Origin: Klebsiella variicola
GTDB taxonomy: Bacteria > Pseudomonadota > Gammaproteobacteria > Enterobacterales > Enterobacteriaceae
Direction of reading: 5' to 3'
Length of the DNA: 64,000 nucleotides
NCBI RefSeq assembly: GCF_000828055.2
Contig: NZ_CP010523.2
Location: forward strand, 62,001-126,000
The notes beneath the pieces were generated by a model that was not told the DNA's origin, made no database searches, and was given only the letters and a program-made list of their open reading frames with translations. Below are positions 8,370-17,486 of the stretch, piece after piece (the first letter of the stretch is position 1; each line of letters begins with the position of its first letter). The translations under genes were made by a program, and so were the position numbers.

Positions 8370-9224
8370 ATGGTACGCCAACGGCAGGCTGACCTGCTGC
8401 TGATTGCCGCGACGGTGATTGCCGCCTGCGGCTGGATTTTTTCCCGCGAGGCGATCGCCGGCATGCCGGTATTCGCGTTCCTTGGGCTGCGCTTTTTCTT
8501 CGCCGCGCTGCTTCTGCTGCCGTTCTGCCGCGGTTTTCGCCCGCAAAAGCAGCACTGGCCCAAACTCATCATCAGCGGACTCTGGTTTGCGCTCAACCTC
8601 TGCCTGTGGATCTATTCGGTCTCCACGACGGCGTCGCTCGGCGAAGGGGCGTTTATCATGAGCCTGTCGATGATGTTCGTCCCGCTAACCGCGTGGGTGA
8701 TGATGAAGGTGCGCCCGCCTCGCGCCTGGTGGGAGTGCCTGCCGATCGCGGTGGTAGGCCTGGGGCTGCTCAGTCTGCATATGCCGATAGCCTTCCACCC
8801 CAGCCAGGGCTGGTTTTTGCTGACGGCGCTGGTGCAGTCGATCTGGTTCTGTTACACCAGCCGCTGCGCGCGTGAAGTACCGCTGATCCCCCTGACCACC
8901 GTGCAGCTGGCGATCACCGGTATCGTCGGGTTGACCATCTCCGCTGCCGTTGAACGCTGGGACCAGCCGATGACCCTGCCGACTCTCGGCTGGCTGGTGG
9001 CCAGCATTGTCATCGCCACCAGCCTGCGCTTCGGTCTGCAGATGAAGGGGCAGAAGTACGCGGCGGTGGCCAGCGCCGCGATCATCATGGTGCTCGAACC
9101 GCTGCTGACGGTCATTGCCGCCGCGCTGTGGTACGGCGAACAGCTGCCGTTACAGAAGATTATCGGCGGCGTGCTGATCCTGGTGGCCCAGCTGTGGTTC
9201 CGCTGGCGGATGCTTAAGCCGTAA
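8370..9224 (+). CDS. DMT-superfamily permease (EamA family)
   Basis: A 284-residue inner-membrane protein with about ten hydrophobic helices arranged as two EamA repeats. The second repeat ends with the typical AAVASAAIIMVLEPLLTVIA segment and a short basic tail. It should be a metabolite or drug exporter, but the substrate cannot be read. It starts 24 bp after nlpA on the same strand and may be cotranscribed. It occupies the place of yicL in E. coli but is a different protein. The C-terminus overlaps the convergent Nudix gene by 11 bp. Confidence 0.85.
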   Translation: MVRQRQADLLLIAATVIAACGWIFSREAIAGMPVFAFLGLRFFFAALLLLPFCRGFRPQKQHWPKLIISGLWFALNLCLWIYSVSTTASLGEGAFIMSLSMMFVPLTAWVMMKVRPPRAWWECLPIAVVGLGLLSLHMPIAFHPSQGWFLLTALVQSIWFCYTSRCAREVPLIPLTTVQLAITGIVGLTISAAVERWDQPMTLPTLGWLVASIVIATSLRFGLQMKGQKYAAVASAAIIMVLEPLLTVIAAALWYGEQLPLQKIIGGVLILVAQLWFRWRMLKP

Positions 9225-9774
9225 GCGGGCCGCTTCGCCGCTGCGCCATCAGCTGCAGCAGCGGCACCAGCGACAGCCCGTCCGGCATCTCGCCGCGGGC
9301 GATCAGCTGGTTTATCTCGTCGAAGGTAAACCAGCCGGTCTCCATCACCTCATCCTGATCTGCATCCATCCCCACCCAGCGTAAACCGGTGGCCAGCCAG
9401 GTGATAAACAGCTGATCGCTGCTGCCGTAGGAGGGGTTGAAGCGAATGATCTCCTCGACGCGTTGCGCCTGCCAGCCGGTCTCTTCCCGCAGCTCGCGCA
9501 GCGCGGCGACCGCCGGATCTTCCCCTTCATCGACGCCGCCAGAGGGAATGGCCCACACCACCTGATCGATCAGATAGCGGTAGTGGCGAATCAGCAGTAC
9601 TTTCTCATCCTGGATAGCCACGATCCCCACCGCCGGGCGCGGGTAATGAATGGAATAAAAGTCGCGGCGCTCGCCGGAGGCGACATCAATCCCCACCTTA
9701 CGCATGCTGAACCACGGCGTCTCGGCGATGACCTGCGGGTCGTGCATATCGGCGGCGGTCAGTTTCTTTTTCAT
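9214..9774 (-). CDS. Nudix hydrolase, probably ADP-ribose pyrophosphatase-like
   Basis: A 186-residue cytoplasmic enzyme. The Nudix box is complete (GGVDEGEDPAVAALRELREE region, residues 79-101, with RELREETG at 93-100), giving the metal-binding glutamates. The N-terminal strands (VIAETPWFSMRKVGIDV) resemble the dimerisation segment of ADP-ribose and nucleotide-sugar pyrophosphatases. It hydrolyses a nucleoside diphosphate linked to another moiety; the substrate is only inferred. The start is clear, and the gene overlaps the preceding permease by 11 bp at the 3' end. Confidence 0.88.
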   Translation of the reverse strand: MKKKLTAADMHDPQVIAETPWFSMRKVGIDVASGERRDFYSIHYPRPAVGIVAIQDEKVLLIRHYRYLIDQVVWAIPSGGVDEGEDPAVAALRELREETGWQAQRVEEIIRFNPSYGSSDQLFITWLATGLRWVGMDADQDEVMETGWFTFDEINQLIARGEMPDGLSLVPLLQLMAQRRSGPLTA

Positions 9775-9941
9775 CCTGCCACTCCTGTCAAAAATTGAGC
9801 CTTAAGAACAACATAGCCGGAGGCGGATGGCAACCGCCGCAGGTTGGCCCGATTCCATCGATCATTGCCCAAATGCCCCTGTTGAGCCAAGTGCGGACTC
9901 AGTACGATGTTCGTCAGATGACCCCACTGAGGAACACCAAC

Positions 9942-10721
9942 ATGAACATCACCCACATCCGTAATGCGACCCAGAGGATTGACTACGCCGGGAAAAGATT
10001 TCTCATCGACCCGATGCTGGCTGACAAGGGCGCCTGGCCAGGTTTTCCTGGCACTGCGCGCAGCGAGCTGCGCAATCCGCTGGTCGAGCTACCGTTTTCC
10101 CGCGATAAAATTATCGATGTTGATGCGGTGATCGTCACCCATACCCATGACGATCACTGGGACGCGGCGGCGATCGCCGCGATCCCGAAAACCCTACCGG
10201 TGTTCGTCCAGCATGAGGCCGACGCCGCGCTGCTGCGCAGCCAGGGATTTCAGGATCTGCGCCTGCTGTCGGCAGACAGCGAATTTGCCGGCGTGCGCCT
10301 GCAGAAAACCACCTCCGGCCAACACGGCAGCGACCGGACCTACGCGGTGCCGGCGATGGCTGAGCGCCTGGGAGAAGCCTGCGGCGTGGTGTTTCGCCAT
10401 CCGCAGGAGAAGACGCTGTGGCTGATGGGGGATACTATCTGGCGTGATGACATTGCAGCCGACCTGCTGAAGCTGCGCCCGGACGTGGTGGTGTTGAACG
10501 CCGGCTACGCCCACGTCATCGGCTTTGGCCCGATAATCATGGGCAAGGAAGATCTTCTTAACGTGCACTTCGCCCTGCCGGAAGCGAAAATCATGGCTAT
10601 CCACCTCGAGGCGGTCAACCACTGTCTGGTGAGCCGGGAAGAGATGCGCCAGTATGCGCTGGATAATCAGATTGCCGATGTGGTGAGTATCCCGCAGGAT
10701 GGGGAAACCGTGGTTTATTAA
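9942..10721 (+). CDS. Metallo-beta-lactamase-fold hydrolase (UlaG-like)
   Basis: A 259-residue cytoplasmic hydrolase. The metal-binding motif THTHDDH (His67, His69, Asp71, His72) is intact. The downstream metal ligands are seen in LWLMGDTIW and MAIHLEAVNHC. The layout resembles the L-ascorbate-6-phosphate lactonase group and other MBL hydrolases of unknown substrate. A longer frame starts at 9795, but the ATG at 9942 has a CTGAGGA site at the right distance. The gene lies 21 bp upstream of the GlxA-type regulator on the same strand, so the two probably form an operon. Confidence 0.85.
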   Translation: MNITHIRNATQRIDYAGKRFLIDPMLADKGAWPGFPGTARSELRNPLVELPFSRDKIIDVDAVIVTHTHDDHWDAAAIAAIPKTLPVFVQHEADAALLRSQGFQDLRLLSADSEFAGVRLQKTTSGQHGSDRTYAVPAMAERLGEACGVVFRHPQEKTLWLMGDTIWRDDIAADLLKLRPDVVVLNAGYAHVIGFGPIIMGKEDLLNVHFALPEAKIMAIHLEAVNHCLVSREEMRQYALDNQIADVVSIPQDGETVVY

Positions 10722-10742
10722 CATGCGCAAGGGGAAAGGACG

Positions 10743-11696
10743 ATGAAACTCACCGACGTGGCGATTGTCGCTGTAGAGGGCTTTAGCCCGTTTCACTACG
10801 CCGTCCCCTGCATGCTGTTTGGCGATTCGGTCTCTGAAATCAAACGCTTTAATCTGCACATTTGCGCCGAGCGGCCGGGGCTGCTGCGCGCCCGCGATGG
10901 TTTTGCGCTGTACGCCACCGGCGATTTCGCCGCGCTGGAACAGGCGGATATCGTGGTGGTGCCTTACTGGGGCGAGGTCGATCGGCGTCCGCCGCAGGCG
11001 CTGCTTGATAGCCTGGTGCGGGCGCGGGATAACGGCGCGGAGATTGTCGGCCTGTGTCTCGGCGCGTTTGTCCTCGGCTACGCCGGGCTGCTGGACGGCA
11101 GGCGAGCGGCGACCCACTGGGAGTTCGAGCAGGATTTCCAGCGCCGGTTTCCGCAGGTGCAACTGGATATCAATGCCCTGTATGTCGATGACCAGCGAGT
11201 GATCACCTCGGCGGGCACCGCAGCGGCGCTGGACTGCTGCCTCTACCTCATCCGCCAGCGTTTCGGCAGCCTCGCGGCCAACCAGATCGCCCGGCGGATG
11301 ATTGTTTCGCCGCACCGCGAAGGCGGCCAGGCGCAGTTTATCGCCCAGCCGGTGCCGAAAAACACCCGCGATGCGCGGATTAACTGCCTGCTGGATTATC
11401 TCCAGCAGCATATTGCCGAGCCGCACAGTCTCGATTCGCTGGCCCGGGTGGTGGCGATGAGCCGCCGTACCCTGACCCGCCACTTCGCCCGGGCGACCGG
11501 GATGAGTATTACCGACTGGCTGACCGCGGAACGTCTGCGCCGCAGCCAGACTCTGCTTGAGGCGGGCGATCTGCCGGTCGAGCAGGTGGCGGAGGCGGTG
11601 GGTTATCTTTCAGCGGTCACCTGGCGCCAGCAGTTTAAAGCGCGCTTTGGCGTCAGCCCGGCGGAGTGGCGGCGCACCTTTCGCCGCGGCGCTTAG
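10743..11696 (+). CDS. GlxA-type transcriptional regulator (DJ-1/PfpI plus AraC domain)
   Basis: A 317-residue regulator. Residues 1-170 form a DJ-1/PfpI (glutamine amidotransferase-like) sensor domain with the nucleophile-elbow cysteine in GLCLGAF (Cys105). Residues 215-315 form the AraC DNA-binding domain (SLDSLARVVAMSRRTLTRHFAR and VAEAVGYLSAVTWRQQFK). It follows the MBL hydrolase gene by 21 bp and may autoregulate the pair. It overlaps the convergent yahK by 4 bp. The ligand is unknown. Confidence 0.9.
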   Translation: MKLTDVAIVAVEGFSPFHYAVPCMLFGDSVSEIKRFNLHICAERPGLLRARDGFALYATGDFAALEQADIVVVPYWGEVDRRPPQALLDSLVRARDNGAEIVGLCLGAFVLGYAGLLDGRRAATHWEFEQDFQRRFPQVQLDINALYVDDQRVITSAGTAAALDCCLYLIRQRFGSLAANQIARRMIVSPHREGGQAQFIAQPVPKNTRDARINCLLDYLQQHIAEPHSLDSLARVVAMSRRTLTRHFARATGMSITDWLTAERLRRSQTLLEAGDLPVEQVAEAVGYLSAVTWRQQFKARFGVSPAEWRRTFRRGA

Positions 11697-12742
11697 CCGG
11701 CGAGGGTCGCACTGTCGATTACGAAGCGGTATTTCACGTCACCCTTGACCATTCTTTCCCAGGCTTCGTTGATCTCATCGCCGCGGATCAGCTCGATATC
11801 GGCGACGATGCCGTGTTCGGCGCAGAAGTCGAGCATCTCCTGGGTTTCCGGGATACCGCCGATCATCGAGCCGGCAATTGACCGGCGGCGGAAGATCAGA
11901 TTGAACACTTCCGGCGACGGATGCGGCGTGGCCGGAGCGCCTACGAGGGTCATGGTGCCATCGCGTTTCAGCAGCGTGGTGAAGGCATCGAGATTGTGCG
12001 GCGCCGCCACGGTGTTGAGGATAAAATCGAAGCTTTTGACGTGGGCCGCCATTTCGTCGTCGTTGCGCGACACCACCACGTCATCGGCGCCCAGCGCTCT
12101 GGCCGCATTACGCTTGGATTCGGAGGTGGTAAAGGCCACCACGTGGGCCCCCATGGCGTGGGCCAACTTGATCCCCATATGCCCGAGGCCGCCGATGCCG
12201 ACCACGCCGACTTTTTTACCCGGCCCGACGTGCCAGTGGCGCAGCGGCGAGTATGTCGTGATCCCGGCGCACAGCAGCGGCGCGACGGCGGCCAGCTGCG
12301 CTTCGGGATGGGTTATCCGCAGCACGTAGTGTTCTTTGACCACGATCTGCTGGGAATAGCCGCCCAGAGTGTGGCCCGGCGCGTCCTGGGTCGGGCCGTT
12401 ATAGGTCAGCACCATGTGGTCGCAGTAGTTTTCCAGCCCCTCAGCGCACTCTTCGCACTGTTGGCAGCTATCGACCATGCAGCCGACGCCCACCAGATCG
12501 CCGACGGCGTAGCGCGAGACGGCGTTGCCGACCGCGGTCACCCGACCCACAATTTCATGCCCCGGCACGCAGGGATAGAGCGTTCCCGCCCATTCCGAAC
12601 GCGCCTGGTGGAGATCGGAGTGGCAGACGCCGCAGTAAGCGATGGCGATCTGTACATCCTGTGGCCCCGGCTCGCGGCGGGTGATGGCCATTGATTCCAG
12701 CGGCTGGCTGGCGGAGTAGGTACCAATAGCGTTGATCAGCAT
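11693..12742 (-). CDS. yahK: Zinc-dependent NADP-linked aldehyde reductase YahK
   Basis: A 349-residue enzyme of the cinnamyl-alcohol-dehydrogenase branch of the medium-chain dehydrogenases, closely matching E. coli YahK along its length. Catalytic zinc ligands are seen in YCGVCHSD (Cys37, Cys40) and PGHE. The structural zinc cysteines are in DSCQQCEECAEGLENYC. The nucleotide-binding loop is GVVGIGGLGHMG. It reduces a broad range of aldehydes to alcohols with NADPH in the cytoplasm. It stands alone, overlaps the GlxA-type gene by 4 bp at its 3' end, and faces an AT-rich gap upstream. Confidence 0.92.
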   Translation of the reverse strand: MLINAIGTYSASQPLESMAITRREPGPQDVQIAIAYCGVCHSDLHQARSEWAGTLYPCVPGHEIVGRVTAVGNAVSRYAVGDLVGVGCMVDSCQQCEECAEGLENYCDHMVLTYNGPTQDAPGHTLGGYSQQIVVKEHYVLRITHPEAQLAAVAPLLCAGITTYSPLRHWHVGPGKKVGVVGIGGLGHMGIKLAHAMGAHVVAFTTSESKRNAARALGADDVVVSRNDDEMAAHVKSFDFILNTVAAPHNLDAFTTLLKRDGTMTLVGAPATPHPSPEVFNLIFRRRSIAGSMIGGIPETQEMLDFCAEHGIVADIELIRGDEINEAWERMVKGDVKYRFVIDSATLAG

Positions 12743-13064
12743 AGCGAAACCTCTTCTTGATGAATGGACTCAATAGAACGGGAGGGGAAAGCGGGTGGTC
12801 AGTGGCATCGATAAGCGTAGCCTGGACTGGCCGAGATGCGAGGGGGAAAGCGGTTGAGAAACCCTCAGGCGCGGCGTTAGCCAGCGCAGTAAATAATAAG
12901 GTGGCCTTATCTTTATCGCCGCTAAGCCTTATAGGTATTTACGGCAAATAGTATTATTTATTCCTGTAGAATAAAGATAAATAGTTATTGCAGATAATGA
13001 TGCTTACACTCTTTTTATCCCCGTAACGTCTTGTCTTTTATTCGTTATTTCACCTGTTGATACT
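12743..13064. other. Intergenic region, AT-rich toward the regulator
   Basis: This lies between the divergent yahK and the IprA-like gene and has no supported gene. The right half is AT-rich (TATTATTTATTCCTGTAGAATAAAG) and probably holds the promoter of the downstream regulator. I see no clear palindrome or terminator. Confidence 0.4.
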
Positions 13065-13811
13065 ATGATTCTCAACGAATCACTTTTTCAACCTGACCGA
13101 TGGCATAAAACCATGTCGATACCTGCAGCCAGCCTCTCTACCGACCAGGCGTTACCGTCTTTTTATTACGGAAGACAGACAAAGCCGTTATTCGCGGTGG
13201 AATCCCTGTTATCAGCGTTCCTGCCCGCCAGCTCACCCTTTGCGCTGCCGCGATCGACCTATTATCGTTTTCCGCCGACCCAGGCTGAATCCGGATTAAT
13301 TCTGCTCGAAGAGGGGATTGCCTCGCTATGCCATGCGGAAAACAACATGGTGATATCAACGATATTTTCCCCTTCGCTATTGGGATTAATCGATGGTTAC
13401 GGCGTCTTTAACGGTATTCCGGAAAAACACCACTGCTCTCTGTTTGCTGAGACAGATTTGCGCGGACACTGGATAGCGCATCAGGCCGCGGTCGAGATCC
13501 TCAATGCGCAAAACTTGTGGCAGGAGATGGCCCATGTTCTGGCGCAGCGGCTGATGGTGTTGAGCATGCGTTCGCAGGAGATGATGGGGGTGGATTCTTA
13601 CCTGATGGTGCGAACCCTGCTAACAGAGCTGGCGGACTATCCGGAGGCATATCGTCGCCAAATCAACGTCCTGAGCTTTATTCAGCGCCGTACCAACTTG
13701 TCGCGTAGCCGCATTATGTCGATTCTGTCGGAGCTGCGTAAAGGTGATTATATTACGATCCATCGCGGTGTGCTGAGGACCATTGCTCACCCGCTTCCCG
13801 CCCACTTTTAA
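13065..13811 (+). CDS. Winged helix-turn-helix regulator, IprA-like
   Basis: A 248-residue protein. The N-terminal part resembles a cAMP-receptor-like sensor barrel without recognisable ligand residues. The C-terminus (NVLSFIQRRTNLSRSRIMSI, then LSELRKGDYI) matches the DNA-binding end of the YaiV/IprA group, regulators linked to oxidative stress. The frame begins at an ATG with a weak site; an alternative ATG lies 48 bases downstream. It is divergent from yahK, which is a possible target. The assignment rests on the C-terminal motif. Confidence 0.7.
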   Translation: MILNESLFQPDRWHKTMSIPAASLSTDQALPSFYYGRQTKPLFAVESLLSAFLPASSPFALPRSTYYRFPPTQAESGLILLEEGIASLCHAENNMVISTIFSPSLLGLIDGYGVFNGIPEKHHCSLFAETDLRGHWIAHQAAVEILNAQNLWQEMAHVLAQRLMVLSMRSQEMMGVDSYLMVRTLLTELADYPEAYRRQINVLSFIQRRTNLSRSRIMSILSELRKGDYITIHRGVLRTIAHPLPAHF

Positions 13812-13862
13812 GCCCGTGCGGCGGAGGGGCGTGATTTTCCCACCCCTCGTGAATCGAACCTG

Positions 13863-14153
13863 CTAAGGCTCAATCGCCGTCAGGTAGTCCAGCCGCAGCG
13901 GCTCAGCCAGCAGGGACTCCATTTGCGTCATAAACGCCTGAAAATAGGGCATCGCGACATGCGCATCGAGGGCGTCCTGTCCCTGCCACGCCTCGCGCAT
14001 GTAGAAGGTGTCCGGCGCGTCGCGCAGCTGAAACAGGGCGTAGTCGAGATTGCCCGGCACCTGTCTTGTCGGCAGGAGCAGCGCCTGCAGGGCCTGGCGC
14101 AGGGCGTCCGTCTGGCCCGGTTTCGCCTTGAGCACGGCGATAAGCGATATCAT
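13863..14153 (-). CDS. Antibiotic biosynthesis monooxygenase (ABM) family protein
   Basis: A 96-residue ferredoxin-like protein (ISLIAVLKAKPGQTDALRQA...YALFQLRDAPDTFYMREAW). The family contains small cofactor-free monooxygenases, such as quinol monooxygenase YgiN, that usually work as dimers. The ATG at 14153 has a strong GAGGGG site inside the end of the upstream gene and lies one base past its stop. This choice shortens a longer possible frame. It is cotranscribed with the quinone-reductase-like gene, so quinone or aromatic metabolism is a reasonable guess. Confidence 0.82.
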   Translation of the reverse strand: MISLIAVLKAKPGQTDALRQALQALLLPTRQVPGNLDYALFQLRDAPDTFYMREAWQGQDALDAHVAMPYFQAFMTQMESLLAEPLRLDYLTAIEP

Positions 14154-14154
14154 C

Positions 14155-15162
14155 TTAAAACCCCTCGAGCACAATCTTGCCGACGGCACGCCCGGTTTCC
14201 AGCTGGCGATGCGCTTTCTGCAGATTGGCGGCGGTGATGGCGCCGTAGTGTTCGCCGAGGGTGGTTTTGATCGTGTGGCTGTCGATCAGCGCCGCCACGC
14301 GGGTGAGCAACTGATGCTGGGCGATCATATCATCCGTCTCAAACATTGAACGGGTGAACATAAATTCCCAGTGCAGGGACAGGCTTTTCGCTTTCAGCGG
14401 CACCACGTCGAGGGTCTCCGGGTCATCAATCAGCGCCAGCTTGCCCTGCGGGGCGAGGGCGTCGATCAGCGCGTTGAAGTGCTGCTCGGTGTTGGTCAGG
14501 CTGGCGACATGGGTCACCGCGCTGATGCCAATGCGCGCCAGCTCGTTGGCGAGCGGCTTGCTGTGATCGATCACATGGTGCGCGCCCGCCTCGCGGACCC
14601 ACTGCTGGCTCTCCGGACGCGAGGCGGTGCCGATCACCGTCATGGCGGTCAGTTTGCTGGCCAACTGGGTCAGGATTGACCCCACGCCGCCCGCCGCGCC
14701 GACGATCAGCAGCGTGTCGCCCGCATTGCCGCCTTCCTTAACGCCGAGACGGTGAAACAGCAGCTCCCAGGCGGTGATCGCCGTCAACGGCAGCGCGGCG
14801 GCAGCGGCGTTATCGAGGGTGCGCGGTTTGTGCGCCACCAGGCGCTCGTCCACCAGCTGATATTCACTGTTGCTGCCGGCCCGGCCCAGCGCGCCGGCGT
14901 ACCAGACCTCATCACCCGGGGCGAACAACGTCACCTCCTCACCGACGGACTGCACCACGCCAACGGCGTCCCAGCCCAGCACCCGCGGTGTGTCGCCCTG
15001 GAAGCCGGCGCGCACTTTGGTGTCTACCGGATTGACCGAGATGGCTTTCACGGCGACCAGCAGGTCACGCCCGTGGGCGGTGGGGACCGGCAGGTCGATC
15101 TCAGTTAAAGAAGGGATGTTGTTGCCGTCAGCGGCGGCTTGAGTAATGGCGATAGCTTTCAT
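14155..15162 (-). CDS. Zinc-type alcohol dehydrogenase-like/quinone oxidoreductase family protein
   Basis: A 335-residue medium-chain dehydrogenase of the zinc-independent quinone oxidoreductase branch. No zinc-binding cysteine cluster is present. The NADPH-binding loop is IVGAAGGVGSILTQLA. The family reduces quinones or enones with NADPH in the cytoplasm. It is the first gene of a two-gene operon with the small monooxygenase. I cannot name the substrate. Confidence 0.88.
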   Translation of the reverse strand: MKAIAITQAAADGNNIPSLTEIDLPVPTAHGRDLLVAVKAISVNPVDTKVRAGFQGDTPRVLGWDAVGVVQSVGEEVTLFAPGDEVWYAGALGRAGSNSEYQLVDERLVAHKPRTLDNAAAAALPLTAITAWELLFHRLGVKEGGNAGDTLLIVGAAGGVGSILTQLASKLTAMTVIGTASRPESQQWVREAGAHHVIDHSKPLANELARIGISAVTHVASLTNTEQHFNALIDALAPQGKLALIDDPETLDVVPLKAKSLSLHWEFMFTRSMFETDDMIAQHQLLTRVAALIDSHTIKTTLGEHYGAITAANLQKAHRQLETGRAVGKIVLEGF

Positions 15163-15274
15163 AACTGCTCCGGTCTGTGATTCGGGTGAATGAAAAGATG
15201 ACGCGATAGTAGACCGCTGCCGGGAGGGGAAAAACGGGCTAACGGCAATAACAGTTATATGCAGAAAGTGAAAA

Positions 15275-15742
15275 TCAGCCCACCTGATAGAAATCGAGCA
15301 TTACCCCATCCTGGGTCCGGCCACCGGCGCAGATAAACAGCGAGGTGGTTAGCCAGCTGAGCGCGGGGGTATCCACCTCAAAGGTGGGCACGGTGCGAAA
15401 ATAGATGGCTTCTGGCGGAATATCGCTAAAAAAGCGCATATCGTCGGCGAATAGCTGGTCATGATACTGGGCCGGCACCCGGCGGATGCCATTGTTTTCC
15501 ACATAGACGGTCCCTTCCGCCACCTGCAGGGCATAGCGGGCGGACAGCCTGCAGGTGCCGTTGGGTTCGATTATCTGGCTGTCGACGCCGCCGGGCAGCA
15601 CGTGGCCGCGAAGCTGACCGCAGACGCTGCCGCCGATAATCGGGATCAGCTGGCGCTTACCGGTCTGCGGGCTGCGGGAGACAATTATCGGTTTATCAAC
15701 CTGGATGGTAATGGAAAAACAGTGTCTGAGTTCGGGGGTCAT
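15275..15742 (-). CDS. DUF3237 domain protein
   Basis: A 155-residue protein of the DUF3237 beta-barrel family: LRHCFSITIQVDKPI at the N-terminus, RQLIPIIGGSVCGQLRGHVLPGG-type core, and the closing NTSLFICAGGR-like strand. Members are small cytoplasmic proteins of unknown function, often next to oxidoreductases. It stands alone. It is the last ordinary chromosomal gene before the island, whose distal end lies about 170 bp upstream of its start. Confidence 0.8.
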   Translation of the reverse strand: MTPELRHCFSITIQVDKPIIVSRSPQTGKRQLIPIIGGSVCGQLRGHVLPGGVDSQIIEPNGTCRLSARYALQVAEGTVYVENNGIRRVPAQYHDQLFADDMRFFSDIPPEAIYFRTVPTFEVDTPALSWLTTSLFICAGGRTQDGVMLDFYQVG

Positions 15743-15909
15743 TATGGCTCTCCTGTTTCGGTTGGCAACGGCACGCGGCCACCGCGCCAGTGTAACGGGT
15801 TTGCGAGAGACAAAATAACGCAGGGTTTGGATGAAAATGATTGGCTGGGATGATGAGTTTGGGGGTGCTCAGGTTGGTATGGCGTGGCTTTGGGGGAGCA
15901 GAGGCAAAC

Positions 15910-15929
15910 TGGCGGAAGATCACAGGAGT
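15910..15929. other. Distal attachment site of the selC island
   Basis: A 20-bp copy of the selC 3' end (TGGCGGAAGATCACAGGAGT), identical to 24093-24112, lies 8.2 kb from the tRNA gene and marks the far boundary of the island. To its left is ordinary GC-rich chromosome; to its right AT-rich island DNA begins. Confidence 0.85.
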
Positions 15930-16066
15930 GGTTTTTGATGTGTAATTTATTGTATTTATTGATCATTATTGATTGGTGATTTATTTTTAATACGTATCTC
16001 TATACATATTTGCTTGACTGACAAGCTATCTATAGATAAAGCACCAGTGACCGAACTCATCTAAAA

Positions 16067-16168
16067 GACTTTTTTTGGAAAAAACTGTTCACACTGTTCA
16101 CTACGCATTTATGTCTAGTATTCATATGTTTATGTGGTTAATAGTTGGTGAACACTTTACTGTTCACC
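16067..16168. repeat. crr-like iteron repeat, left copy
   Basis: About 100 bp containing four copies of the P4-type iteron: TGTTCAC at 16086-16092 and 16095-16101, GGTGAACA at 16147-16154, and TGTTCACC at 16161-16168. The stretch TTATGTGGTTAATA followed by the iterons recurs in direct orientation at 18716-18817. In P4, the alpha protein binds such iterons in the origin and in crr, and crr is described as two direct repeats of about 120 bp. Confidence 0.7.
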
Positions 16169-16477
16169 TTCACAGGCTATAGGTACAAGCGCTATAGTCT
16201 GCTGTGAGCGAAAGCGGTAATTATCATATTTATTAGTTTATCTATCTACGACAGATGAGCCTTCGTGATCGAGATGCTAAGTTGCAGAAGATACCATGAG
16301 TTTCAACTTGCATTTATCACAAAATATTGGGATAGTTACTTTACTGTTCGAGTGCCAGTTTTGTTTAAAAGTGTTGCTTTCAATAATCTGTTTTCATTAT
16401 ATATTTTCACTTTATCGATAATATATTCTTAAACGATCCTCGACCAAAAGACTAAACATATATCGACAAGGCATATT

Positions 16478-17395
16478 ATGTCAGAAATCATCTCAACCTC
16501 TGCGGTTACAGTAGCATTGATATCTACAGGCACCACTATTGCTTTATTTATAGTTAAAGGAATTTGTACACCTTTTTGGAATAAATACTTTCTCAAATAC
16601 AAGATTAAAGTTGAGCACGACTATGAGCAAAAAAAGAAAATAAAAGAAGCAATTTCTAAGCATAAAATGCCCTTGCTTGACTCTGCTGAATCACTGAACC
16701 ACAGATTATGGAACTTCTCAGGTAATTGTATAAAAGGGTGGCACAACTTTAGCGATACTGATATTCTAAATGACAAATATTATCTACAATCTTTCTGCTA
16801 TCGCTTTTTAGCTTTTTATGCATGGTGTATCAAGTTCGAAAGAGAATTAATATATCTTGATGTTACCTTATCAGAAAAAAACGATTTATTTTTTGTTAAG
16901 TATATAAAAACGATGCAGAATGTATTCTGTGATGCGTCAATGTTGAACGGCACAGGTTATGACAATGAACAGGCAACTGATCATTTTTTCAAGGATGAAC
17001 TTATTAGCATGGTTGAGAATATGTATTCTGAGACAGGTGTTATTACCTTTCTGGAATTTAAGGAAAATAAAAACATGAATTATGAAGGGGTTCGCATTTA
17101 CATTTCTAAAATAATGAATGACAAATCATGTAATAAATGGCAGTTAGTCAACTGCTTTCATTACATCTTAATGGCTTTTTTGTCAAAGTATGGATATGAC
17201 TATCAAAAAACCGGATTATTCAAACTATTTAAACTACATCGTGCTGAGCCAAAAAATAAACTGATAAATAACTTCAAGTTATTAGTTTCTAATGCAAAAT
17301 TAAATAAGTGCAATGAGATAAAAAAAACGATAGCCATTCTAGAATGTAAATCCATCAGAGCAAATGTATGTAGCATATTGAAACTAATAAAATAA
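16478..17395 (+). CDS. Uncharacterised membrane-anchored protein, first gene of a cargo pair
   Basis: A 305-residue AT-rich gene that I do not recognise. Residues 8-30 form one hydrophobic helix (VTVALISTGTTIALFIVKGI). A basic, charged stretch (YEQKKKIKEAISKHK) follows, then a mostly helical cytoplasmic domain rich in Lys, Asn, Tyr and Phe. The layout, one N-terminal anchor plus a soluble domain, is common in membrane effectors of phage defence, but there is no known motif. It is followed after 91 bp by the PIN-like nuclease gene on the same strand. An AAGG site precedes the ATG. The pair sits at the distal end of a P4-like island, where satellites keep defence cargo. Role in defence is inference. 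Confidence 0.75.
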   Translation: MSEIISTSAVTVALISTGTTIALFIVKGICTPFWNKYFLKYKIKVEHDYEQKKKIKEAISKHKMPLLDSAESLNHRLWNFSGNCIKGWHNFSDTDILNDKYYLQSFCYRFLAFYAWCIKFERELIYLDVTLSEKNDLFFVKYIKTMQNVFCDASMLNGTGYDNEQATDHFFKDELISMVENMYSETGVITFLEFKENKNMNYEGVRIYISKIMNDKSCNKWQLVNCFHYILMAFLSKYGYDYQKTGLFKLFKLHRAEPKNKLINNFKLLVSNAKLNKCNEIKKTIAILECKSIRANVCSILKLIK

Positions 17396-17486
17396 GAAAG
17401 TATTATCGCTCAACTGAGAACGTATGCCCTGTAATTATTGAAGTCAAAGTATGCACCACTGAATTATTCGTAAGGATAATGACTAC

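Noticed and set aside
15910-15929. A second tRNA-Sec gene at the distal repeat
   Set aside because: Only the last 20 bases of selC are repeated; the rest of the tRNA is absent, so it is an attachment site.
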